A DNA stretch of 64,000 nt. Origin: a virus. Location: positions 22,174-86,173 of IMG/VR virus record IMGVR_UViG_3300027743_000025; one strand, 5' to 3'. Both the position numbers and the translations under genes were made by a program. Positions 1-5,696 of the stretch are shown in pieces. The notes beneath the pieces were generated by a model that was given only the letters and a program-made list of their open reading frames with translations, did no database searches and was not told where the DNA came from. Numbering within the stretch: position 1 is the first letter of the stretch; the number at the start of each line of letters is the position of its first letter.

Positions 1-90
1 GTCGATGTTGACCACGTACACGTGAAAGAACGTGCCGGCGTAGCGCCACTTCCTCCGCTCCCAGTGGCTTACCGGTTCCCCTTGAGCCAT
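1..90 (-). CDS. Unknown leftward gene, N-terminal 30 codons only
   Basis: The reading frame starts with ATG at 90 and stays open to the window edge. It overlaps the end of the upstream 60-residue gene by 22 bp, which fits the tight packing of this leftward cluster. The visible peptide is basic then aromatic (WERRKWRY followed by a hydrophobic stretch FFHVYVVNI), so it may be a small membrane-associated or simply globular protein. Too little is visible to name a family. The frame is chosen because the alternative start in another frame gives a less protein-like sequence. Confidence 0.6.
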   Translation of the reverse strand, partial: MAQGEPVSHWERRKWRYAGTFFHVYVVNID

Positions 91-251
91 GCCGCCGCAT
101 CCTCTCCAGCCCGCTTCAGTTCTAGCTGGCCGTCTTCAGTATGCGTGCACTCCCGGCACACCCCCGCCGGCCGGTTGCCGATCCAGGTAGTCCCCACGAC
201 CCCGCGCACCTTGTAGCACACGACGCATATGCCGTTGGCTATCAGGCTCAC
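69..251 (-). CDS. Small putative zinc-binding protein, 60 aa
   Basis: The N-terminal half holds a CVVC pair and a later CREC pair, the spacing of a treble-clef or zinc-ribbon knuckle, so metal binding is likely. Start and stop codons overlap the neighbours (ATGA with the gene above), showing it is one link of a translationally coupled leftward string. Function is unknown; such short Cys4 proteins are common early gene products in actinobacteriophages. Confidence 0.75.
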   Translation of the reverse strand: MSLIANGICVVCYKVRGVVGTTWIGNRPAGVCRECTHTEDGQLELKRAGEDAAAWLKGNR

Positions 252-436
252 GGCCCCACCTCCGTAATCCTGCCGACGAACATCAGGTCCCCGTGCGTGT
301 GCGCCCGCTTGCGTAGCTCCTCTTGCACGAGCGCCTCAGGCAACGCCTTGTACGCCATCCAGACGCCATCATTCTCGTCCAGCGCCTCAACGAACACCTC
401 AGGCAGGCGGTCGAATTTCACCCGGTAGCGCGCCAT
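248..436 (-). CDS. Small hypothetical protein, DpnD/PcfM-like fold suspected, 62 aa
   Basis: It begins RYRVKFDRLPEVFVEALDEND, beta-strand-like then acidic, and resembles the start of the next upstream product (KYRVYYETVASVTIIVEAED), suggesting two diverged copies of one small fold. Such short proteins with an aromatic-basic first strand and a conserved glutamate-rich helix look like the DpnD/PcfM group, but this is a resemblance judged by eye. It overlaps both neighbours by one to four bases. No catalytic motif is visible. Confidence 0.7.
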   Translation of the reverse strand: MARYRVKFDRLPEVFVEALDENDGVWMAYKALPEALVQEELRKRAHTHGDLMFVGRITEVGP

Positions 437-663
437 CAGTCCTCCACCAGCTCAATGGCCTTCATGCCATACTCCGGCTTCTCGTCGAGCAGATCCCACT
501 CGCCGAGATCCAGCCCCCACGGCTGGCCCCAGCCCGAGCACTGTGCGCAGACGCCGTTAGGGATGTCGTTCCACGCCTTCTGTTCGGCCGCCTCTTCATC
601 TTCCGCCTCCACGATGATGGTCACACTGGCCACCGTCTCGTAATACACCCGGTACTTAGGCAT
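436..663 (-). CDS. Small hypothetical protein, paralogue of the gene below it, 75 aa
   Basis: ATG at 663 overlaps the stop of the upstream gene; a GTG three bases earlier is also possible. The N-terminus matches the pattern of the 62-residue product at 248-436. A central CAQC pair could bind metal together with a partner. The C-terminal third is acidic and rich in W and L. Part of the coupled leftward early operon that starts at 1287. Function unknown. Confidence 0.7.
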   Translation of the reverse strand: MPKYRVYYETVASVTIIVEAEDEEAAEQKAWNDIPNGVCAQCSGWGQPWGLDLGEWDLLDEKPEYGMKAIELVED

Positions 664-845
664 CACTTACCATCCCAGTTCACGAAATTGGTCAGGAAGC
701 GGATGATGTCCTTAGCTTCCTCATGGTTGACACGCAGTCGAATCATCCGGTCCGACTCCCGTTCCAGGTGCACACGCAGGGTTGCATCCTGGCTGTTATA
801 CCAGCCACCGCCCCCGTACGAGACTTCCCACGACCTCTTAGACAT
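663..845 (-). CDS. Small hypothetical protein, 60 aa
   Basis: The sequence starts MSKRSWEVSYGGGGW and then alternates charged and hydrophobic residues, ending in an amphipathic helix (EEAKDIIRFLTNFVN). No known motif. A purine-rich ribosome binding site (AAGGAGAG) lies just before ATG 845. It belongs to the leftward operon of early genes. It looks like a genuine small globular protein rather than a shadow frame because nothing else covers the stretch. Confidence 0.65.
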   Translation of the reverse strand: MSKRSWEVSYGGGGWYNSQDATLRVHLERESDRMIRLRVNHEEAKDIIRFLTNFVNWDGK

Positions 846-856
846 CAGCGCTCTCC

Positions 857-1084
857 TTACAGATCATCGTGCGAACCGTCTGGCCCGCTAGGTCGCCGGG
901 GGAATCGCTGGTAGTAGCGCCGCCGCGTGTTGTAGTAGGTCTGCCGCGTGCCCACGTCATAGTGCCAGAGGAAGAACATCCAGGCCGGGACACCGAGGAA
1001 CCCCCACGGGGTGAGGCAGAACCCGATGGCCAGACTCAGCCCGATCGCGATCAGTGCGCAGGCCCGGAGCACCTCCCGCTGCAT
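857..1084 (-). CDS. Small two-helix membrane protein, 75 aa
   Basis: Two hydrophobic segments (about residues 8-24 and 28-42) are separated by a short Pro/Gly turn and followed by an arginine- and tyrosine-rich tail, which by the positive-inside rule would lie in the cytoplasm. ATG 1084 overlaps the TGA of the upstream gene; a GTG at 1087 is the alternative. Holin-like topology is possible, but its place in an early operon argues more for a host-interaction membrane protein. Confidence 0.65.
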   Translation of the reverse strand: MQREVLRACALIAIGLSLAIGFCLTPWGFLGVPAWMFFLWHYDVGTRQTYYNTRRRYYQRFPRRPSGPDGSHDDL

Positions 1085-1287
1085 CACGGCGCATCCTTAA
1101 TGCTCACGTCCAGGCCAGCCGTCTCGGCCAGCGTTAAGATCAGGACTTCAACCTCGGACGGCTCCAGCATGACGGAAGCCGAAGCCCCACGCTGTCCTTC
1201 CAGGGTGAGCTGAACCCCAGGCCGCGTGGCCCGCTCGTCTATGTAGAGATACCCGTTGCCGTCTACCAGCTGCATGATGTGTTCCAT
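1084..1287 (-). CDS. First gene of leftward early operon, unknown, 67 aa
   Basis: ATG 1287 lies exactly 6 bp after a TAGATT -10 box, so the mRNA should be leaderless. The product is acidic, with an alternating beta-like first half (LVDGNGYLYIDERATRPGVQ) and a leucine-rich helix near the end. It has no recognised domain. It heads the run of six coupled genes leading to the left edge. Confidence 0.75.
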   Translation of the reverse strand: MEHIMQLVDGNGYLYIDERATRPGVQLTLEGQRGASASVMLEPSEVEVLILTLAETAGLDVSIKDAP

Positions 1288-1293
1288 GCCCCT

Positions 1294-1321
1294 AATCTAG
1301 CACACTGTCAACGAGAGTCAA
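1294..1321 (-). promoter_or_regulatory. Leaderless sigma-70-type promoter of the leftward early operon
   Basis: Read leftward: TTGACT, 16 bp, TAGATT, 6 bp, ATG. A second TTGACA copy sits 10 bp downstream of the -35 box inside the spacer (plus-strand TGTCAA at 1306-1311), the tandem arrangement seen at most promoters here. Confidence 0.75.
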
Positions 1322-1334
1322 CCCCCCAGTTTGG

Positions 1335-1363
1335 TTGGCACCTGTTGATAGTCCTGCTATAGT
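1335..1363 (+). promoter_or_regulatory. Leaderless promoter for the rightward gene at 1370
   Basis: TTGGCA, 17 bp, TATAGT, 6 bp, ATG. A second motif copy, TTGATA at 1345, begins exactly 10 bp after the first. It lies back to back with the leftward promoter, so one regulator bound here could control both directions. Confidence 0.8.
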
Positions 1364-1369
1364 CGAGGT

Positions 1370-1723
1370 ATGGAAACCACCACGATCACTCAGTCCCAGA
1401 TCCAGCTCACCCGCGCCGACACTGTTGTGGCCGGCTCTACCATCATCCGGAACCGGTACGACAGCGGCGTGATGATCGAGCCGTCCTCGCACCTGGTTGA
1501 GCGCGCCGGCTTTGACTCCAAGGAGAACCGCGTCGTCTTCAAGTGTGGATACCGGATCTTCACCTACCGGCCGGCCGACCTGGTGATGGTCGTTGCCGGT
1601 GCTATGGTCCCCGACCCCCAGCTGGAAGACCTGGTTGACATGACCCTGCGCGGCGCCGGGATCACCGAGGAGACTCTGACCAAGGCCGACGAAAACCTTG
1701 ACGACGTTTGGCAGGTCGGCTAG
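1370..1723 (+). CDS. Hypothetical protein, 117 aa, leaderless
   Basis: The ATG is the predicted transcription start itself. The middle of the protein contains a Val/Tyr-rich strand pattern (NRVVFKCGYRIFTYRPADLVMVVAGA) and the C-terminus is acidic and helical. No family is recognised. It is a single-gene unit closed by two hairpins (1831-1868 and 1882-1913), and its strong promoter suggests high early or lysogenic expression. Confidence 0.8.
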   Translation: METTTITQSQIQLTRADTVVAGSTIIRNRYDSGVMIEPSSHLVERAGFDSKENRVVFKCGYRIFTYRPADLVMVVAGAMVPDPQLEDLVDMTLRGAGITEETLTKADENLDDVWQVG

Positions 1724-1830
1724 TTTTCTCTTCGCCGGTCACCGCGAACCCCACAGGAACAGACCGCCTGTGGTCCACGCGGAACGCACTCACAACGCGG
1801 TGGCCGGCACCCTAACCTTACTGAGGGGGA

Positions 1831-1868
1831 GGGCCGGTAGGGATGCGGACGGGCGACCCTACCGGCCC
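1831..1868. terminator. Perfect 12-bp hairpin in the 1724-2008 intergenic region
   Basis: GGGCCGGTAGGG and its exact complement flank a 14-base loop. There is no T tract, so it may be a transcript-stabilising hairpin rather than a terminator. The same GGGCCGGTAG arm recurs at 10325. Apart from this and the next hairpin, the 285-bp gap holds nothing I recognise. Confidence 0.6.
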
Positions 1869-1881
1869 GCCCTGTAAGCGA

Positions 1882-1913
1882 AGAAAACCCCCAGCCTAGG
1901 CCGGGGGTTTTCT
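1882..1913. terminator. Bidirectional rho-independent terminator
   Basis: AGAAAACCCCC (1882-1892) pairs with GGGGGTTTTCT (1903-1913) around a 10-base loop. A-rich and T-rich arms make it competent in both directions. It ends the transcript of the gene at 1370. Confidence 0.85.
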
Positions 1914-2008
1914 ACACATGTAGTAGCCCGCCAGGACATCCACGACTGGCTCTGCTACTGGTATGACTATGTAGTTGTCCCGAAACTCTAGCATGGTAGG
2001 GGTCCTAG

Positions 2009-2440
2009 GTGTACGACGATGACACTCAGGCCAGATTTTGGTCTAAGGCCGATGTGCGCGGGCCGGATGAGTGTTGGCCCTGGTCGGGATCCAGAGCCGA
2101 TAGAAACGGCAGACCTGGCTATGGGCACTTTTGGCTGAGAGGCAGCAACCGTCAGGCTCACCGCATCTCATGGGAGATAGCAAACGATGTTCAGATGACC
2201 GAGCCGTGTGCTCGGCATACCTGTGACAACCCACCGTGTGTGAATCCCTATCATGTGCTGCCTGGCACGCAGGCAGACAACATGTCGGATGCTTCTGTCA
2301 AGCAGCGATGGAGAACTAGTCACTGCCCCGCTGGACATGAATACGCTGGCATGAACCTGCACACCCGGCCCGATGGTAGACGTGTATGTCGTGCATGTGC
2401 TCGGGAACGGGAGCGCCGTCGTCGTGGATCCAAGAGATAA
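2009..2440 (+). CDS. HNH homing-type endonuclease, 143 aa
   Basis: Start is GTG 2009, preceded by TAGGGG. The protein opens with the FWSKADVRGPDECWPW motif and has an HRISWE helix, an HTCDNPPCVNPYH segment typical of the phage HNH fold, and a C-terminal zinc knuckle (CPAGHEY and CRACAR). Such proteins nick or cut DNA and are often mobile. It is a clear paralogue of the leftward HNH gene at 63109-63573, which shares the same opening motif and domain order. It stands alone between terminators and the next promoter, consistent with an inserted mobile gene. Confidence 0.9.
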   Translation: MYDDDTQARFWSKADVRGPDECWPWSGSRADRNGRPGYGHFWLRGSNRQAHRISWEIANDVQMTEPCARHTCDNPPCVNPYHVLPGTQADNMSDASVKQRWRTSHCPAGHEYAGMNLHTRPDGRRVCRACARERERRRRGSKR

Positions 2441-2441
2441 G

Positions 2442-2615
2442 ATGTCTCTCTTTCCCGTGACTTCATGGGTACCTCAATATCTCAAGCCTGTGACGACCAG
2501 CCTTTGCAGTAATTGCTACCGGCTGTGCGCCCACGATCCTCCGGTTGAGCCTGACGACTTCGTGCTCCCGGGACGGTATGGTGAGAGACTCTTCGTTGTG
2601 GTTGACACTTGTTGA
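2442..2615 (+). CDS. Possible small Cys-rich protein, 57 aa
   Basis: ATG 2442 follows the HNH stop almost directly. The peptide has a central CSNCYRLC cluster followed by an acidic proline segment, which looks like a degenerate zinc knuckle. Its end runs into the -35 element of the next promoter. The ribosome binding site is weak, so translation may depend on coupling to the HNH gene. Confidence 0.45.
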   Translation: MSLFPVTSWVPQYLKPVTTSLCSNCYRLCAHDPPVEPDDFVLPGRYGERLFVVVDTC

Positions 2616-2630
2616 CACCCAAGCTAGGAT
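2602..2630 (+). promoter_or_regulatory. Leaderless tandem-motif promoter for the gene at 2637
   Basis: TTGACA at 2602 and again at 2612 (10 bp phasing), then TAGGAT at 2625-2630, giving a 17-bp spacer from the first copy, and 6 bp to ATG 2637. Both hexamers are perfect, making this the clearest example of the tandem architecture. Confidence 0.85.
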
Positions 2631-2636
2631 GGCAAT

Positions 2637-3056
2637 ATGACCGTTCAGATCGTCACCCCCGAGCAGTGCAAGGCCGGAGCATGCGGCCGTGGTCCCCACG
2701 TCGTAAGCAAGTTCAGCAGCTGCTTTGATGAGGCTGTTTACCAGTGGGCTATCGAGTACCCAGACCAGGAGACCGGAAGCGTCGAGTGGCACTATCACCT
2801 GGTGATGCTTCAGGTGAAGCTAGACCCCATGCTCATCCCCGTGGCTGAGGAAGATGACCCGTGGTACGTGAACGTCCCGGTGGGCACCTATCTTGTCTAC
2901 ACACGCGACAGTGGCGCCGTCACTGTCAACCACTACAAGAATCACAGCGACGCTGAGGAAGCGTTCAATGAGGACCATGACGATTACAGCCGTTGGGACG
3001 ACCCGGAGGCTTACTACGCCCCAGACCCCGACGACCGAGAGGGAGCGTGGATGTGA
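2637..3056 (+). CDS. Hypothetical acidic protein, 139 aa, leaderless
   Basis: No family recognised. The N-terminal half includes several Cys/His positions (C11, C16, C29) and beta-type segments; the C-terminal 40 residues are strongly acidic and aromatic (many D, E, Y, W). Acidic small early phage proteins are often DNA mimics or inhibitors of host proteins, but nothing specific supports that here. It shares a TGATG stop-start with the next gene, so the two are co-translated. Confidence 0.8.
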   Translation: MTVQIVTPEQCKAGACGRGPHVVSKFSSCFDEAVYQWAIEYPDQETGSVEWHYHLVMLQVKLDPMLIPVAEEDDPWYVNVPVGTYLVYTRDSGAVTVNHYKNHSDAEEAFNEDHDDYSRWDDPEAYYAPDPDDREGAWM

Positions 3057-3340
3057 TGGGTGAGGCAACCATAACGTTCGCAGATGGAGTGGTGGCCCAA
3101 GCCATCCCCGAGAGCATCACGGTGGCCGGGATCCCCGGAGGCCGGCCGGGGGAAGTCTCGCACAAGCTTGTCTACCGGACTCCAGGCTTGACTATGTGGT
3201 ACGTGCCGCTGGACTCAGTGCTCTCCATTGTGTTCCACATGGAGCGTCCCAAGCGCACGCGCAGGCGCCGCAAGCTACACAGTCAGGTGGTCCGGACGCA
3301 AGTCCCCACGCCAGTTGACAAGGATCCTGACCAGTCCTAG
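3056..3340 (+). CDS. Hypothetical protein, 94 aa
   Basis: ATG 3056 overlaps the preceding TGA. The N-terminal part is beta-rich with VSHKLVYRTPGLTMWYVPLDSV. A closely similar phrase (ELVYRTPTGEEE) ends the product at 63593-63946, so the two may be distant relatives. The C-terminal 30 residues are very basic (KRTRRRRKL), suggesting nucleic acid contact. Transcription ends at the hairpin that follows. Confidence 0.75.
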   Translation: MGEATITFADGVVAQAIPESITVAGIPGGRPGEVSHKLVYRTPGLTMWYVPLDSVLSIVFHMERPKRTRRRRKLHSQVVRTQVPTPVDKDPDQS

Positions 3341-3354
3341 TGTGTTGCCATGAG

Positions 3355-3395
3355 GCTGAGCGCCGACCTCGGAGGGGTCGCGCTCAGCTTTTTCT
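3355..3395 (+). terminator. Rho-independent terminator
   Basis: GCTGAGCG plus CGACC pair with GGTCG plus CGCTCAGC, with a single unpaired C in the left arm, followed by a TTTTTCTTT tract. It closes the 2637-3340 transcript. Confidence 0.88.
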
Positions 3396-3416
3396 TTGTG
3401 CGCGAAAGGGATGACG

Positions 3417-3680
3417 ATGACTATTTTGGATCAGTCTGACGTTGTGCACACGCTGCTCTTGCAGCGGGATCAGTTGACTAAATCGGTTGCTGCTATGGAT
3501 TCCATAGCCCGAGCAGAGCAGGCCCGCTATGCGCGCCTCCTGGCGCTGGCTCAGGCCCTGGTTGACACGTGGGGGGTAGGCCCGCTCTCCGCAGTGGAGC
3601 AGGAGTTCGCTGACGCACTGGAAGCGCTCGAAGACCCGGTAAGCATGGCCGAGCTGCTCAGATTTCCAACGTCAACTTAG
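3417..3680 (+). CDS. Hypothetical helical protein, 87 aa
   Basis: ATG 3417 is chosen because GAAAGGG lies 6 bp upstream; TTG 3396 or ATG 3411 would add a few residues. The product is almost all alpha-helical and acidic, with heptad-like leucines in the first 60 residues, so a coiled coil is likely. It overlaps the convergent gene at 3658 by 23 bp. No promoter is obvious after the terminator, so it may rely on read-through. Confidence 0.6.
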   Translation: MTILDQSDVVHTLLLQRDQLTKSVAAMDSIARAEQARYARLLALAQALVDTWGVGPLSAVEQEFADALEALEDPVSMAELLRFPTST

Positions 3681-3966
3681 GACGGTAGTTCCGTCTAGCG
3701 AGGTATCCTCGCACCTGCCGCCGCGTGTCCTCAGAGACCGCGCCGACGAACACCACCTCATCATCAGGCTGGTAGTTCGTGCGCGCGTGATGTTCCTGGC
3801 CGTCCACGTGTAGGAAGAACTCAGCGTGAGTGAGCCTCCGAGCCCGGATGTACTGCGTACCGCGCTTCAGGTTGACAGCGTAGATGTAGACCACCGCGCT
3901 CCGTCCCTCACGTTCTTTCCACCGCGTGCCGATCCGGTGACCTTCGTAGTCAAGCTCAAGTTCCAC
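3658..3966 (-). CDS. Hypothetical protein, 102 aa
   Basis: Start GTG 3966 with GAGG upstream. The sequence alternates short strands and basic turns and contains HAEFFLHVDGQEHHA; overall it is basic in the second half. It is the last gene of the leftward trio driven from 4690. No recognised domain. Confidence 0.7.
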   Translation of the reverse strand: MELELDYEGHRIGTRWKEREGRSAVVYIYAVNLKRGTQYIRARRLTHAEFFLHVDGQEHHARTNYQPDDEVVFVGAVSEDTRRQVRGYLARRNYRPKLTLEI

Positions 3967-3995
3967 AGCTAAAGATCCTCGCGTAAAACAGGATG

Positions 3996-4346
3996 CTAGA
4001 TAGGAGCCACTTCAACAGACTCATCATCATCATCTTCTTCAATGTAATCGAAGGAGTTGTTGATCTCGTCGACAGCTGCCTTGGTCTTCTCGATCCAAGG
4101 CCCCAGGGTGTTGGCACCCAAGGACCCCAGTTTACCCAGCGTGCCGGCAGCCACCTTGACAGCCGAGTCCAGGACATGAGCTGTCATCCCGACCAGCGCT
4201 CCTATGGTTGACACGGCCACCTCCAGCCGCGCCACGCGGGAGGACAGGCTTAGCAGCTCAGCGTCTACCGGATCCATAGGCTCCGGCTCCTCAGAGTCCA
4301 GGATCTCTTGAATGACCTCCCCGGCGTACTTCTTGTCTTCTGGCAT
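3996..4346 (-). CDS. Hypothetical protein with central hydrophobic segment, 116 aa
   Basis: ATG 4346 overlaps the previous TGA. The N-terminus is acidic, the centre (about residues 45-85) is a long Ala/Val/Leu/Gly-rich helix that could insert in or lie on the membrane, and the C-terminus ends in an EEDDDDES acidic run. The charge pattern resembles small structural or membrane-associated phage proteins, but no family is recognised. Confidence 0.7.
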   Translation of the reverse strand: MPEDKKYAGEVIQEILDSEEPEPMDPVDAELLSLSSRVARLEVAVSTIGALVGMTAHVLDSAVKVAAGTLGKLGSLGANTLGPWIEKTKAAVDEINNSFDYIEEDDDDESVEVAPI

Positions 4347-4654
4347 CACTCGGCCGCCACGTAGCGCAGGTAGAGTTCCACCCGGTCAGTGGCGCCTTCG
4401 CGCTCCTCGGAGCTAGCGACGTACGCCTCCCACGAACCGCTGTCAACCACGAATGCGGCCAGCTGGCCGCGCCGGATGCGCCACGCCGTCTGGGAGATAA
4501 CGCGCAGCCGATCCTTAGGGCCAGACCCCACTAGATACCACTTACCCGGAGTGCCCTTGCACTTGGTTGCCACGGCCGCGTACGGCTCAAAGAGCACGGT
4601 TGCACGCTGGGAAGCGCGCGGGGGTGGGCTCGCCACTTTGCTGATCTTATCCAT
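4346..4654 (-). CDS. Hypothetical protein, 102 aa, leaderless
   Basis: ATG 4654 lies 6 bp after a TAACCT -10 box. The protein is basic at its start and has a WYLVGSGPKDRLRVISQTAWRIRRG region that reads like a beta-rich fold with a surface-exposed basic strand; the MarR-like or WYL-like resemblance is too weak to use. It heads the leftward three-gene transcript. Confidence 0.7.
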   Translation of the reverse strand: MDKISKVASPPPRASQRATVLFEPYAAVATKCKGTPGKWYLVGSGPKDRLRVISQTAWRIRRGQLAAFVVDSGSWEAYVASSEEREGATDRVELYLRYVAAE

Positions 4655-4660
4655 GGCTCT

Positions 4661-4690
4661 AGGTTACCTGCTCTTGCCAACGATTGTCAA
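4661..4690 (-). promoter_or_regulatory. Leaderless promoter, leftward, overlapping its divergent partner
   Basis: Read leftward: TTGACA, 18 bp, TAACCT, 6 bp, ATG 4654, with TTGGCA 10 bp after the first hexamer. It shares its -35 region with the rightward promoter 4674-4702. Confidence 0.78.
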
Positions 4691-4702
4691 CCAAGGTAGG
4701 GT
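4674..4702 (+). promoter_or_regulatory. Leaderless promoter, rightward
   Basis: TTGCCA, 17 bp, TAGGGT, 7 bp, ATG 4710, with TTGTCA at 4684, 10 bp downstream. The shared segment reads TTGNCAA-CGA-TTGNCAA, where each heptamer is self-complementary, so the same two boxes serve as tandem elements on both strands. Confidence 0.78.
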
Positions 4703-4709
4703 AGCCCAC

Positions 4710-5024
4710 ATGCCAAGGAAGCGTCGCATGGACGCACACATCTACTTTGGCAGCTTCATGTCATTCCGCGACATTGAGACCGTCCGCGCCCCCGTGCTGG
4801 AGGGAACCCCGGTTATCGCCGCTCACCTGTACCGCCGGGAAGACCAGACTTCGCTGTGTGGGGTGGCGCTGCCCGGCATGCAGCAGTCTTCGTTCACCAC
4901 GGTCCAGTGTCAACTGTGCTGGTTGCATGCCAGGCGCCTACAGGAAGGCCCCCGCAAGCCGTTGCTGGCTCCACGGTGGAAGCCATACGCCTACGGGGAC
5001 CGCTGGTCTTACCGGTTCGTCTAG
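4710..5024 (+). CDS. Hypothetical protein with Cys motif, 104 aa, leaderless
   Basis: The frame is open far upstream, but ATG 4710 is the natural start because it sits 7 bp after the -10 box. The product is basic at both ends and contains a VQCQLCWLHARR segment typical of small actinophage zinc-binding proteins. It converges on, and overlaps by 4 bp, the tail-fibre-like gene at 5021. Confidence 0.75.
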   Translation: MPRKRRMDAHIYFGSFMSFRDIETVRAPVLEGTPVIAAHLYRREDQTSLCGVALPGMQQSSFTTVQCQLCWLHARRLQEGPRKPLLAPRWKPYAYGDRWSYRFV

Positions 5025-5692
5025 TAGAAGGCGTCGTTCGCCAGCATCTGGATAGCGATGACGTGCACCGACCCGGCAGCACCCTTGTCCATGTTCGCAG
5101 CCGCTTCCACATCCAGCCAGGCGGTTGACTGCGCCTTGATGGACAGGAGCAGGTCAGGGTTGTTGGACGCTAGGGCGATAGCCGGGACCTGCGTAAAGCG
5201 GCCGGCCGGGAAGTTGATCCGCTTCGTCTGCAAGTGTCCAGCGCCGGCCGTGACCGAGAACCCACTGAGGTTGCCAGTGAACATCGCAAAGGGCAGGTAC
5301 TCAACCCGCGTGCCAGCCACCCTGGCAATGTCCCCGCCAGGCAGCATATGAAGCTGATTCTTCACTGTGCTGCCATCGAAGTTCTGGAGAATGGTGGCCC
5401 CGTCACTGGTCCGAGTGTAGAGCCTGGTGGTAACGGCATGGCCCGGAGTTGAGAGGTTACGGATGTCCAGGAGAGCTTCCTTCCTCACGGTGTGGCTGCC
5501 GAGCGTGAGGCCATCCGACACCGCGAGAGACTTCGTAGACATCGCCGTGGACAGCGCAGCTGCCTGATTTTGCAGCCCCTTGAGAGCTAGGTCAACCGCC
5601 CGAGCCAGATTCTCGAAGGCGTCCGGCCCGTCCGCGTCGTCTGTATAGTCCGGCCATGGGAGATTGTTCGGAGCGCCGGTAGTCTGTGCCAT
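5021..5692 (-). CDS. Tail-fibre-like protein out of place, 223 aa
   Basis: The N-terminus has the layout NLPWPDYTDDADGPDAFENLA, then helical AVDLALKGL, the same pattern (Pro-Tyr-Pro, Asp, then a helix with Leu/Ala) that opens the tail proteins at 57146, 57868 and 58461. The rest is Gly/Thr/Ala-rich beta structure. In the related genes this N-terminal helix is followed by receptor-binding beta domains. It lies 4 bp below the helicase gene, at the end of the replication operon, far from the other fibre genes, so it may be an alternative fibre brought in by recombination. Confidence 0.7.
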   Translation of the reverse strand: MAQTTGAPNNLPWPDYTDDADGPDAFENLARAVDLALKGLQNQAAALSTAMSTKSLAVSDGLTLGSHTVRKEALLDIRNLSTPGHAVTTRLYTRTSDGATILQNFDGSTVKNQLHMLPGGDIARVAGTRVEYLPFAMFTGNLSGFSVTAGAGHLQTKRINFPAGRFTQVPAIALASNNPDLLLSIKAQSTAWLDVEAAANMDKGAAGSVHVIAIQMLANDAFY

Positions 5693-5696
5693 CTCG

